Source: JAPLDB01 sp038230515 (GTDB taxonomy: Bacteria; Bacteroidota; Bacteroidia; AKYH767-A; 2013-40CM-41-45). From it: a DNA stretch of 64,000 nt. The stretch covers positions 124,001-188,000 of the forward strand of contig JBBRND010000001.1 in assembly GCA_038230515.1 (NCBI GenBank), in the 5' to 3' direction. Below the pieces are notes generated by a model. It did not search any database. It was not told the DNA's origin and saw nothing but the letters and a program-made list of their open reading frames with translations. Each line of letters begins with the position of its first letter. Position 1 is the stretch's first letter. Positions 1 through 9,164 of this stretch are shown piece after piece. Made by a program: the position numbers and the translations under genes.

Positions 1-809
1 GCTACGCCTTCTTTCACATCGTCTTTTGCAAAACATTTTCCGAATTCTTCTGCTTCGAAATTAAATCCGTCAACTCCGGAAGTGCAATAAGCATCAACGC
101 ATTTCACGATGCCCGCCACTCCAACCGGGCTCATCATCGCAATCTTCTTGATGATCTCTTCGCACTTGTCAATGAGATATTCCAGTGACATTACATGATT
201 AACTAGACCGAGCTTTAATGCAGTATCTGCATCAATCATATCGCTGGTCATCATCAGTTCCATTGCTTTGCCTTTGCCGATGAGCTGAACCATGCGTTGA
301 GTTCCACCATAGCCTGGAATCAAACCCAAACGAACTTCCGGCTGACCGAATTTTGCATTGTCACTTGCTACACGCATGTGGCAGCTCATTGCCAACTCGC
401 AACCACCGCCCAATGCAAAACCGTTTACTGCTGCGATAACGGGTTTTGGGCAAAGTTCAATGCTGCGAAAAACCTTTTGTCCGTCAGCGCTTAGCTTTTT
501 TCCTTCATCAGGAGAATAATTTGCAAACTCATAAATATCTGCCCCGGCGACAAATGCTTTATCTCCGACTCCTGTAATTATTATTCCGATTACTGTTGAA
601 TCATTTGCTCCCTGGTCAATCGCTTTCCCGATTTCTTGAATTGTAAGATGATTGAGAGCGTTCATTTTATCAGGACGGTTTATTGCTATCTTCAGAATAT
701 TGCTTTCAACTTCGGCAAGAATATTTTTATATGCTAAAGAAGACGTTGGTTGCTGAATGTTGGATGCCGGAGTTGTTCCAAGTCCGCTTAAGTTAAGGTT
801 GTCGCTCAT
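1..809 (-). CDS. Enoyl-CoA hydratase/isomerase (crotonase family), 3' end outside window
   Basis: About 269 residues are visible; the gene runs off the left edge of the window. It starts at the ATG whose complement is at 807-809. The crotonase core is clear: an oxyanion-hole segment AFVAGADI, the glycine-rich stretch GFALGGGCELA with the first catalytic Glu, and FGQPEVRLGLIPGYGG with the second catalytic Glu. Both catalytic glutamates are present, so a hydratase acting on short-chain enoyl-CoA (crotonyl-CoA type) is likely. The first 25 residues are a Ser/Thr/Asn-rich extension before the fold begins. It lies 11 bases downstream of a B12-binding mutase domain gene on the same strand, which suggests a shared transcript in acyl-CoA metabolism. 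The exact substrate cannot be read from sequence. Confidence 0.9.
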   Translation of the reverse strand, partial: MSDNLNLSGLGTTPASNIQQPTSSLAYKNILAEVESNILKIAINRPDKMNALNHLTIQEIGKAIDQGANDSTVIGIIITGVGDKAFVAGADIYEFANYSPDEGKKLSADGQKVFRSIELCPKPVIAAVNGFALGGGCELAMSCHMRVASDNAKFGQPEVRLGLIPGYGGTQRMVQLIGKGKAMELMMTSDMIDADTALKLGLVNHVMSLEYLIDKCEEIIKKIAMMSPVGVAGIVKCVDAYCTSGVDGFNFEAEEFGKCFAKDDVKEGV

Positions 810-820
810 AATTTTCGGGC

Positions 821-1270
821 TTAAAAATTTCTTCTCTTCGTTACTTCTTCTTTTATGTATTTCACAATTTCATTAGTGTTGGTCCCCGGGTCGAAAAGTC
901 TTCCGGCACCAAGTTCATTCAGCTTCTTCGTATCATCTGACGGAATAATTCCTCCGCCCGTTAACAAAACATCGTTCATGCCCTTCTGTTTCATTAGCGA
1001 AATAATTTTCGGAAACACCGTGTTGTGTGCGCCCGAAAGAATGCTGATGCCGATTACATCTACATCTTCCTGCATTGCAGCATTCACTACCATCTCCGGA
1101 GTTTGTCGCAAGCCGGTGTAAATTACTTCCATGCCTGCATCGCGAAGAAATGATGCAATCACTTTTGCTCCTCGATCGTGTCCATCCAATCCAACTTTTG
1201 CAATGAGCACGCGGATTGGTCGCGTGAATTTTTTTTCTGATAAGGTTGTTGAGATTTTTTCTTCCTGCAT
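821..1270 (-). CDS. Cobalamin-binding domain protein (methylmalonyl-CoA mutase C-terminal type)
   Basis: This 149-residue protein is a stand-alone B12-binding domain. It carries the base-off signature DGHDRG (residues about 29-34, with the cobalt-ligating His), followed by the conserved GISILSGAH and LLTGGGIIP segments that line the nucleotide tail pocket. The length matches free-standing mutase C-terminal subunits, which pair with a separate catalytic chain of methylmalonyl-CoA or isobutyryl-CoA mutase. No catalytic subunit is seen in this window. It is followed by a crotonase gene on the same strand with an 11-base gap. A TAACTTTG -7-like box sits about 20 bases upstream of the start (1290-1297). 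Confidence 0.88.
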   Translation of the reverse strand: MQEEKISTTLSEKKFTRPIRVLIAKVGLDGHDRGAKVIASFLRDAGMEVIYTGLRQTPEMVVNAAMQEDVDVIGISILSGAHNTVFPKIISLMKQKGMNDVLLTGGGIIPSDDTKKLNELGAGRLFDPGTNTNEIVKYIKEEVTKRRNF

Positions 1271-1289
1271 AACTGCTCGCTTACGAGTT

Positions 1290-1297
1290 CAAAGTTA
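1290..1297 (-). promoter_or_regulatory. Putative -7 box for the B12-binding gene
   Basis: Read on the minus strand this is TAACTTTG, matching the Bacteroidota -7 consensus TAnnTTTG. It lies 20 bases before the start codon at 1270. No clear -33 element was confirmed. Confidence 0.45.
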
Positions 1298-1475
1298 GAA
1301 AACAGAAGCGGCTTTGGAAACCTTTTCTGCATAAAAATTTGTTAAAAACGTATTTGGTTAAGTATCAAAAGGAAAACGTTTTTATTGCCAATTTATTATA
1401 TATTTTATTTTTAATTATCAATTTTTGTTATTTGATTTTATATTTACAGTAAAAGAAAGGTCGAAGAGGTGTTTT

Positions 1476-1729
1476 CGGAAGCTGAAAGGGGAGCTGCGGA
1501 AGGGGTAAATGGTGACACGGATAAGAGTAAATGGATTGCGGATAAGGAAAAGGGAAGCCCGGATGAGGGAAAATGAGTTGCGGATAAGAGAAAAAGGATC
1601 TCCGGAAGAGAGAAAAGGAGATGCGAAAATGGGAAATGGGATTGCGGAAGGCAGAAAAGGAAGCGCGGACTAGTGAAAAGAGTCCGCGGATGAAAGAAAA
1701 GGAAGCATGGAAATGATAAAAATGCCGTT
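1476..1729. repeat. Degenerate 21-bp tandem array A
   Basis: Twelve units begin with CGGA (or CGAA/TGGA) at 1476, 1497, 1518, 1539, 1560, 1581, 1603, 1624, 1645, 1666, 1687 and 1708. All spacings are 21 bp except one of 22. Within a unit the start CGGA and a following purine run around GAAAA are kept and the rest drifts. The array lies in the 730-bp gap between the divergent genes at 1270 and 2003. The minus strand is open over 1444-1767 (107 codons rich in Ser, Leu, Phe), but the period forces a seven-residue repeat in any frame, so I do not call a gene. Confidence 0.85.
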
Positions 1730-2002
1730 TTCGGCATAAAAAATACGTTTTTGTAGAATGAGTTCACAAAAGGGATCTAAAATGGTGTTCGCTTTATACT
1801 GTCTTAATGACATAGAAGGGGCAGGTGGAAATATATTATCAATAAGGTAAAAGTATAAGCTTTGAAACCCGAGAGGATTTACAAACCTTCATTAAAGAAA
1901 ACGTATAGAAATTTACTATTTAACTTAATCGGGAAAGCTATTTGTGATAAGAGACAATCATTTCAATATTCCATTTCATACTTTTACCAAAAATAAATCG
2001 TC

Positions 2003-2632
2003 ATGAGTTCATCCCTACTAGCTACCATTCACATCATCACCGTAAATCTTTTTTTGCTTTTGTATTTAGTGAAAACGATTTTGCTTTTCAGCAATGTGTC
2101 TATGCTTGAAAAGTTTACTCGCGCAACGAAGATGCTTGAAATGATTGTGAGCACGCTTTTTCTTGCCAGTGGTGTGTGGCTTTTATTTATTCTGGGTGCT
2201 GTAAAAACTTTGTTCATTGTAAAATTTATTCTGGTGTTTGCCGCAATTCCAATTGCGGTGGTTGGATTTAAGAAACAGAATAAGATGCTTGCTCTGCTTT
2301 CGCTTGTATTGATTGTTGGTGCATACGGATTGGCCGAGGCATCGAAGAATAAACCATTTCTACCGAGCAAGGTTGAGGTGAATGGAAATGCTGATGAAAC
2401 TGCGAAGCTGGGCATCAAGACATACATTGCTAATTGCGCAATGTGTCACGGGAAAGATGGTATGAAAATGTATCGCGATGCAAAAGACCTTTCTGCTTCA
2501 GCACTTGATGGGGCTTCTATAGAGATGATGGTGAAAGAAGGAAGCAAAGGAAAGATGCCTGCTTTTGCGGGTGCTTTGAGCGATGAAGAGATTATAGCAG
2601 TGAGCGCGTATGTGCAAACGTTGAGAAAATAA
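2003..2632 (+). CDS. Membrane-anchored c-type cytochrome
   Basis: The 209-residue protein has four predicted membrane helices in its first 110 residues and a C-terminal c-type cytochrome domain. The haem-binding motif is CAMCH near residues 146-150, followed by HGKDG as in class I cytochromes; the axial Met is probably in KMPAF near residue 190. The N-terminal membrane part resembles SirB2-like four-helix proteins. The haem domain would face the periplasm and take part in electron transfer. It stands alone between array A and hflX, so no partner can be named from the neighbourhood. Confidence 0.85.
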   Translation: MSSSLLATIHIITVNLFLLLYLVKTILLFSNVSMLEKFTRATKMLEMIVSTLFLASGVWLLFILGAVKTLFIVKFILVFAAIPIAVVGFKKQNKMLALLSLVLIVGAYGLAEASKNKPFLPSKVEVNGNADETAKLGIKTYIANCAMCHGKDGMKMYRDAKDLSASALDGASIEMMVKEGSKGKMPAFAGALSDEEIIAVSAYVQTLRK

Positions 2633-2705
2633 TTTTATGGCGTAATGATTTAAAAATTTGAAGATGAACATAAAACACTCCCCCCTTCACGTTTTTCGTA
2701 ATTTG

Positions 2706-2713
2706 TATATTTG
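2706..2713 (+). promoter_or_regulatory. Putative -7 box for hflX
   Basis: TATATTTG matches TAnnTTTG and lies 33 bases before the TTG start of hflX, in the gap after the cytochrome gene. Confidence 0.45.
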
Positions 2714-2746
2714 AAAATGAGTAGTTATTCGAGGGGGTAAAAAACT

Positions 2747-3988
2747 TTGGCACAAAAAACATTCAGCACACAAAAGAAAACGGAGACCGCAGTTCTTATC
2801 GGTGTTTCCGTTCGTTCGCAAGAGGGAGATCGCCTGAACGAATATTTAGACGAACTGCAATTTCTTGCGGAGACAGCGGGAGCAAAAACATTAAAACGGT
2901 TCACTCAGAAATTAGATCATCCTGATCCGAAAACTTTTATCGGAAGCGGAAAGCTTACAGAGATTTGTGAGTACATAAAACAGCATGAAGTTGACATCAT
3001 AATTTTCGATGATGAACTGAGTGGAACGCAAATTCGAAATATTGAGAAAGTAATCAATCCTGATCCGCTTAAAAATGAAGGATATAATTGTCGCGTGCTT
3101 GATCGTACAAATTTAATTCTCGACATTTTTGCAAAGCGTGCACGCAGCGCCCAATCAAAAGCACAGGTTGAATTGGCTCAATGTCAATACCTGCTTCCAC
3201 GACTTACACGTATGTGGACACATTTAGAAAAACAGCGCGGAGGTATCGGAATGCGCGGACCTGGTGAATCGGAAATAGAAACCGATAAGCGAATGATTCG
3301 CGAAAAAATTGCGAAGCTGAAGGATCAGCTAAAAAAGATTGACAAGCAAAGCATTACTCAACGCAAGCAACGTGGGGAGATGATCCGCGTAGCGTTGGTG
3401 GGTTACACAAACGTTGGCAAGAGTACCATTATGAATCTGCTTAGCAAAAGCGATGTGTTTGCAGAAAATAAATTATTCGCTACGCTTGATACTACGGTAC
3501 GTAAAGTTGTTTATGATCAGGTTCCGTTTTTACTTTCTGATACAGTTGGATTCATCCGCAAGCTGCCGCACGATCTGGTGGAGAGTTTTAAATCAACGCT
3601 GGATGAAGTTCGCGAAGCAGATATTCTTTTACATGTGGTAGATATTTCTCATCCTGAATTTGAAGAGCAGATTCATGTAGTGAATGAAATGCTCGTAGAA
3701 CTTAAAGCAGCCGAGAAACCAATGCTTCTTATCTTTAATAAAATTGATTCATACTCTTTTACAGAGAAAGAAGAAGATGACCTCACACCTTCAACAAAAG
3801 AAAATGCTTCTCTTGCCGATCTGAAAAAATCATGGATCGGAAAAGTGACTACACCATGCGTTTTTATTTCTGCGACAAATAAAATAAACGTAGCAGAACT
3901 TCGGAATAAGCTGACTGAGATGGTGAAGGAGTTGCATTTTAAGAGGTATCCAAATTATTTTGGGGATCAGAGAGACTTTCAGGGTTAA
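2747..3988 (+). CDS. hflX: Ribosome-associated GTPase HflX
   Basis: The 413-residue protein has the HflX N-terminal domain (DPKTFIGSGKL and the following glycine-rich linker GGIGMRGPGESEIETD) and a G domain with the P-loop GYTNVGKST near residue 217, the switch region DTVGFIRKLP and NKID as the G4 motif. HflX binds the 50S subunit and splits stalled ribosomes under stress. The start is a TTG at 2747; a purine block GAGGGGG at 2731-2737 sits at ribosome-binding distance and there is no ATG before the conserved domain. Length is normal for the family. Confidence 0.95.
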   Translation: MAQKTFSTQKKTETAVLIGVSVRSQEGDRLNEYLDELQFLAETAGAKTLKRFTQKLDHPDPKTFIGSGKLTEICEYIKQHEVDIIIFDDELSGTQIRNIEKVINPDPLKNEGYNCRVLDRTNLILDIFAKRARSAQSKAQVELAQCQYLLPRLTRMWTHLEKQRGGIGMRGPGESEIETDKRMIREKIAKLKDQLKKIDKQSITQRKQRGEMIRVALVGYTNVGKSTIMNLLSKSDVFAENKLFATLDTTVRKVVYDQVPFLLSDTVGFIRKLPHDLVESFKSTLDEVREADILLHVVDISHPEFEEQIHVVNEMLVELKAAEKPMLLIFNKIDSYSFTEKEEDDLTPSTKENASLADLKKSWIGKVTTPCVFISATNKINVAELRNKLTEMVKELHFKRYPNYFGDQRDFQG

Positions 3989-4061
3989 TATTTTCAAGCG
4001 CTCTAAAATTCTTTCCTGCATTTAACGTTTACTTTTACCAACCAACGTCTTGTAAACACTG

Positions 4062-7000
4062 ATGTGCAGAACTTTTGCTGCTGTATTTTTTATTCTTAGT
4101 CCGTTTTTTTCTTTTTCGCAGATGAGCAACCTGCGTGAGAAATTTATTTCCGCCAAGGCGGATACAGTTCAGCTTGATTCGGGGAGTGTTGTTGCGAATT
4201 CAATTTTTGTGTTGAATGAAGGAAAGGTTTTAGATAAAAAGGCTTACGCAGTAGATGCAGCGAAATCAATTCTCATCTGGCAAAAAAAAATCGATGAGTA
4301 CAAAAATATTTCCGCTGACAGTTTGGAAATTCATTTTCGTGTTTTCCCATTTTCATTTTCTGAAAGTGTGCAGCACAAAGACATTGGCAGAATTTCAAAA
4401 CAATCTGCAAACGGAATGAATCAGTATGTGTACAATCCGGCAGAATCTGAGCCCTCTTTTTTTAAGTATGAGGGATTGCAAAAAGCAGGAAGCATTTCAC
4501 GGGGAGTAACGTTTGGAAATAACCAGGATGTGTTTGTGAATTCAAGTTTGAATTTGCAACTGGCAGGAAAATTAAATGATCAGGTAAATATACTAGCTGC
4601 AATCACGGATGAAAATATTCCCGTGCAACCAGAAGGAAACACACAACAGATTCAGGATTTCGATAAGGTATTCATTCAGCTTTACAACGATAACAGTAAA
4701 CTGATTGCAGGAGATTTTGAATTGAAGCGTCCCGAAAGTTATTTCATGAACTTTTTCAAGAAGGCTCAAGGTGGACTTTTCACAAACAACAGTGTATTGG
4801 GAAAAGCAATGGCAAACGGCAAACCTAAATTCGTGAACAGAGTTGGGTTAAGCGCAGCGGTATCAAAGGGGAAATTTGCGCACAACACCGTTGCTGCTCT
4901 TGAAGGAAACCAAGGACCATATCGTTTAACCGGGAGCAACAATGAATCATTTATCATCGTGCTCGCAGGTACTGAGAAAGTTTACATTGACGGGCAACTG
5001 ATGAAACGCGGTTTGCAATATGATTACACAATTGATTACAATGTTGCGGAACTCACGTTTACTGCAAAGCGGTTGATCACAAAAGAGGCGCGCATCACGG
5101 TGGAGTTTGAATATTCAGAAAAAAGCTATGCTCGCTCACTTCTTTTTCTCAACGATGAAATAGAGAGTGAAAAAATAAAAATAAAATTCAATGCATACAG
5201 CGAACAGGACAGCAAGAATCAGCCGTTGCTAATTGATCTTGACAGCGCGAAAAAAGCGGTGATGGCAAGTGTTGGCGACAGTATTCAAAATGCTTTTTAC
5301 CCAACTTACGATAGTGTGCAATACAATGCTGATGAAATTCTTTACAAGAGAATAGATACAACGACTTCCCTCGGAACCTATCCGGAAATTTTTGTTTACT
5401 CAGCAGATAGCGCACACTGGCGAGTTACATTTTCAAATGTTGGATTGGGCAATGGCGATTACGTGCAGGACAGTAGCAGCGTGAATGGCAGGGTGTTTAA
5501 ATGGATAGAGCCGGTTGCAGGTATTCATCAGGGTTTGTATAAACCGGTAGGATTGTTGGTTACACCGAAAAAACAACAACTATTTACGCTGGTAACGGAC
5601 TTGAAACTTTCAAAAAATAATACGGCAGGTTTTGAAGTAGCGATGAGTAATTACAATGTCAATTTGTTTTCAAAGAAGGATAGAGGCAATGATCTTGGTT
5701 ATGCGGGAAAAGCATATTATCAGAACATTACCTCACTTGGAAGCGATTCAGTGAAATCATGGAGGCTAACCTCCAATCTCAATTACGAATTTGTGAACCG
5801 CGACTTCAAACCGATTGAGCGTTTTCGCAACGTTGAATTTGAGCGCGAATGGAATCTTGGTACAACTTCCATTTATCATGATGAATATATTGTAGCAGGC
5901 CAGGTTGCGTTGTCGAAATTAAATCTTGGCAATGTTTCTTATCAGTTGAAAAGTTTTCAGAAAGGAAGCGATTACAACGGATTGCTTCACAATGCAGGAT
6001 TGCTTGCAACTGTCGCAAAGTTCACACTCAATACTACAGGAAGTTTGCTCACCACCAAAGGTGCAACAGTGAAAACGGAATACTACAAGCACAGCGTTGA
6101 TTTATCGAGAGGAGTCTGGAAGCTGATTATCGGGACAAAAGAAAACACGGAACATAACGTGTTTAAAAAAATTGTTGGTGATTCGCTTACTGTCGCAAGT
6201 TTTTCTTTTCAAGAATACAGCGGATACATCAACACAAAGGACTCATTGAAAAATAAATTCGGGTTGAATTACAAAAAGAGATACGATGATCGTGTTGCAA
6301 ATAATCAGTTCAAACGTGCTACCGATATTGATGAAATAAATTTTTCAGCAGAATTCACGAAAGAACAAAACAATCAGTTGCGGATTTATACTTCATACCG
6401 GAATTTAAAAGTGCTTGATTCCGCACTTACACAGCAGGCAGAAGCAAAAACACTGTTGAACAGGATTGATCACAACCTGATTTTGTGGAAAGGAGTAATT
6501 AGCGCAACGACATATTACGAAGTAGGTACAGGTCAGGAACGAAAACTTGAGTATTATTTTCTTCAAGTTCCTGCCGGACAAGGTTCTTACATTTATCGCG
6601 GTGATGCAAACGCTAATGGAGTTAAGGATCTTGACGAGTTTGAAGTTGCAGCGTTTGCTTATCAGGCTGACTACATAAAAGTTTTTACACCAACCAATCA
6701 ATACATCAGCACGCGTACGAATCAATTCAACGAAGTGTTCAACATCAACCCCTCAGCTGCCTACAAATCGTTTCAAGGGAGGCAGCAAGTTCTTTCGAGA
6801 TTCTCAAATCAGCTTTCCGTTCGCCTCGATAAAAAAACAAAAGAGGATGATGCGTTTCGTTCATTGAATCCGTTTGATCAGAAAATCGGAGACAGTTCTT
6901 TAGTGTCAACCAACTCAAGCTATCGCAATACGCTTTACTTTAATCGCTCATCCTCTGTGTTCGGCTGTGATGCAACCTGGACCAAGAACGAAGGAAAGAC

Positions 7001-7556
7001 ACTTCTCATCAATGGATTCGAAACGCGTACACTTACTTCTTATGAAGGAAATACGCGATGGAATCTTTCGCGGCTGCTGTTGGTTACTGCAAACTATCAG
7101 CATAACGATAAAGTAAATGGCTCGGAATTTTTTCCTGCACGCAATTATCATCTCTTAACAGATCATGGAGAACCGAAGTTGAGTATTCAGCCAGGAACAG
7201 CATTCCGTACTTCGTTGTCGTATGAATATTCAATCAAGAAAAATGTTTATGGAACTGGAGGGGAGAAGGCAGAGCAAAACAAACTCGGGCTTGAAATGAA
7301 ATACAACACCACAGGTACTGGCAGCATTTCTGCAAAAATAAATTACATAGGAATTATTTTTAATGCGGAGGATAATTCTTCACTCGCTTATGAAATGCTG
7401 GATGGATTGCACAAGGGAAAAAATTTTACATGGAATACATCCGTTCAACGATCTCTTGGAAATTCGATTCAACTCAGTTTAAATTATGACGGAAGAAAAT
7501 CGGAAAACAACAAAGCCATTCATACAGGAGGGGTACAGGTGAGAGCTTATTTTTAA
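4062..7556 (+). CDS. Large outer-membrane/envelope protein, conserved in Bacteroidota
   Basis: This 1164-residue protein begins with a signal peptide ending near FSFSQ. The body has long alternating polar/hydrophobic strands typical of an outer-membrane beta structure. The segment LAAITDENIPVQPEGNTQQ near residues 180-200 resembles SprA-type surface proteins of this phylum. A calcium-loop-like GDANANGVKDLDEF lies near residue 850. There is no TonB box, plug domain or sorting tail that I can see, and the last residues VRAYF fit a beta-barrel terminal strand. It may be a cell-surface or transport barrel; I cannot assign a substrate. It is followed by a frameshifted membrane gene on the same strand. 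Confidence 0.6.
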   Translation: MCRTFAAVFFILSPFFSFSQMSNLREKFISAKADTVQLDSGSVVANSIFVLNEGKVLDKKAYAVDAAKSILIWQKKIDEYKNISADSLEIHFRVFPFSFSESVQHKDIGRISKQSANGMNQYVYNPAESEPSFFKYEGLQKAGSISRGVTFGNNQDVFVNSSLNLQLAGKLNDQVNILAAITDENIPVQPEGNTQQIQDFDKVFIQLYNDNSKLIAGDFELKRPESYFMNFFKKAQGGLFTNNSVLGKAMANGKPKFVNRVGLSAAVSKGKFAHNTVAALEGNQGPYRLTGSNNESFIIVLAGTEKVYIDGQLMKRGLQYDYTIDYNVAELTFTAKRLITKEARITVEFEYSEKSYARSLLFLNDEIESEKIKIKFNAYSEQDSKNQPLLIDLDSAKKAVMASVGDSIQNAFYPTYDSVQYNADEILYKRIDTTTSLGTYPEIFVYSADSAHWRVTFSNVGLGNGDYVQDSSSVNGRVFKWIEPVAGIHQGLYKPVGLLVTPKKQQLFTLVTDLKLSKNNTAGFEVAMSNYNVNLFSKKDRGNDLGYAGKAYYQNITSLGSDSVKSWRLTSNLNYEFVNRDFKPIERFRNVEFEREWNLGTTSIYHDEYIVAGQVALSKLNLGNVSYQLKSFQKGSDYNGLLHNAGLLATVAKFTLNTTGSLLTTKGATVKTEYYKHSVDLSRGVWKLIIGTKENTEHNVFKKIVGDSLTVASFSFQEYSGYINTKDSLKNKFGLNYKKRYDDRVANNQFKRATDIDEINFSAEFTKEQNNQLRIYTSYRNLKVLDSALTQQAEAKTLLNRIDHNLILWKGVISATTYYEVGTGQERKLEYYFLQVPAGQGSYIYRGDANANGVKDLDEFEVAAFAYQADYIKVFTPTNQYISTRTNQFNEVFNINPSAAYKSFQGRQQVLSRFSNQLSVRLDKKTKEDDAFRSLNPFDQKIGDSSLVSTNSSYRNTLYFNRSSSVFGCDATWTKNEGKTLLINGFETRTLTSYEGNTRWNLSRLLLVTANYQHNDKVNGSEFFPARNYHLLTDHGEPKLSIQPGTAFRTSLSYEYSIKKNVYGTGGEKAEQNKLGLEMKYNTTGTGSISAKINYIGIIFNAEDNSSLAYEMLDGLHKGKNFTWNTSVQRSLGNSIQLSLNYDGRKSENNKAIHTGGVQVRAYF

Positions 7557-7563
7557 TTTGGAA

Positions 7564-7580
7564 TTTATGATTCTTGATTT
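7564..7580. repeat. Solo copy of the heptamer repeat TTTATGATTCTTGATTT
   Basis: This 17-base sequence is identical to 26629-26645, the left inverted-repeat arm of the four-helix-bundle unit inside the atp operon. Here it stands alone, directly after the stop codon of the 4062-7556 gene. Confidence 0.6.
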
Positions 7581-7610
7581 CAGATAAATGGCAAAATATT
7601 TTTGAAACAG

Positions 7611-9112
7611 ATGTACAAAACATCGGATTTATTTTTCTACATCGGGATAACAGGTGTTATTCTGTTTTCATTTTTTTCTTTTTCATACGCTTATTATCCG
7701 TTCTTCAATTCTGATTCTGCGCTCTCTGTTCTGATGGCGTATCATTACCATCTTCCGGAAGATATTTATTGCTGGGGACAAAACCGTGGCGGCACTTTTG
7801 AAATGATGATCGCTCATTTTTTTATTTCTCTTTTTCATTCAAGTCCGGTTATTACTGCATCAATAATTCATTACCTCATCCTAATCGCAGGTTTTTTTGC
7901 AGGATTTCATTTTATCAGAAAATCTTTTTATCGTTTTGCGCTTGCAGTGCTTTGGTTTTTTCCGTCAGGATTCTTTATTGAAATAATTATTTACCAATTC
8001 AGCGTTCAGTTCAGCTTATTCATGATCGCAATTTTCTTTTTGAGCAAATCATTTTCTGTTTCTGCAAAGAAAAATTTCTTTCTCTCTTTGTCATTTCTGT
8101 TTATGATTCTGAATGTGTGGGTTCTTGACCTTGGAATTATTCCGACAACTTTTCTTTTTCTGTTTTTGAGCACAACTATTTTAGTAAAAAACAATAAAGG
8201 AAGAGCAACTCTTCAAGGGATTAAATATTTTTCTTCAAAACCGACTCTTTTTCTCTCCGCTTTGTGGATTGTTTCAGGAGCCGCATTTATTTATTGGGCA
8301 AAGCATCTCACGAATTATACCATTGGATACTCTGAAACATCCCCGAACAATCCTTCCGAAATTTATTTTTCTCTCCTCTCCATTTCGAAATCGTTCTCTG
8401 AGGCGTTTCTTTTTCATAGGAAATTTTTTTCAGATAGCATGCTCGTTTATTCAGTTGCAATATTTTTCGTTTTCTATTTATTTTATTTTATCAAACCGAA
8501 ACAAACTTATTCCCTTGTAATTTTTTTTCGCTCATTTTTCTCGGGCAATCTCTGTTCGGGGTTTTAATTCTTCTTCTTTCCAGACAGGTTTACCTGAACG
8601 ATGTACCCGTGCGATACTTTGCCGGATCGTATCTTTCCTTTGCAATTTTTATTATCATGAAACTTGATTCAATAGAAAGCCAGAAAGTTCTATTCAAACT
8701 TCCGATTATCGTAGTAATCACGTGCTTTATTTTCAACTCTCTGCACGAAACTTATTTACCTGAAAAACTTCCTCCAATGATAAATGATTTTCAAAAGCTG
8801 AATTCGTTGAAGCCGGTTGGCATAATTGGTAGTTACTGGAACTCGTATGTGTTCGCAGCTATTGATCCTGAACATATCAAAGCAACTCCTTACGATAAGG
8901 ATATGTTTCGAAACAGAGAACTGGCTAACGAAGTACTAAATCAACCCAAACTTCTACTCGTGCAAAATGAATGGCTTATAGATTTTCCCGATTCAATTCC
9001 TCAATTCGGAAAAATGCTTGTGAGAAAAGGAAATCCTTTTTTACTCGGGACTTACATCACGTGGCAGGAAATTAATGATGTAATGGCTTGCGAATATTAC
9101 AAGGTATTGTAA
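7611..9112 (+). pseudogene. Multi-pass membrane protein (GT-C glycosyltransferase-like), frameshifted
   Basis: Two adjacent open frames make one protein. The first (ATG 7611 to stop 8565-8567) has a run of membrane helices and an early NSDSA segment like the acidic loop of GT-C transferases. The second is open well before its apparent GTG at 8609: read back to about 8522 it gives SLIFLGQSLFG and further membrane helix, then RYFAGSYL. The frames meet at a run of eight T at 8521-8528; nine T would restore one frame of about 500 residues. The second part ends in a soluble alpha/beta tail (to 9112). A sequencing error, a true mutation or slippage-based switching could each explain it. The substrate is unknown. 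Confidence 0.7.
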
Positions 9113-9164
9113 AAAGCAAAGGGCAGAAAAAAAGTCATTCCTTATTAATTATTTTAAGACAAAA

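Noticed and set aside
297..494. A plus-strand gene over the crotonase region
   Set aside because: It is antisense to a clearly conserved crotonase frame.
1444..1767. A 107-codon gene on the minus strand through array A
   Set aside because: The seven-residue pattern follows automatically from the 21-bp period, the composition is extreme (Ser, Leu, Phe, Pro), and there is no homologue or start signal I can support.
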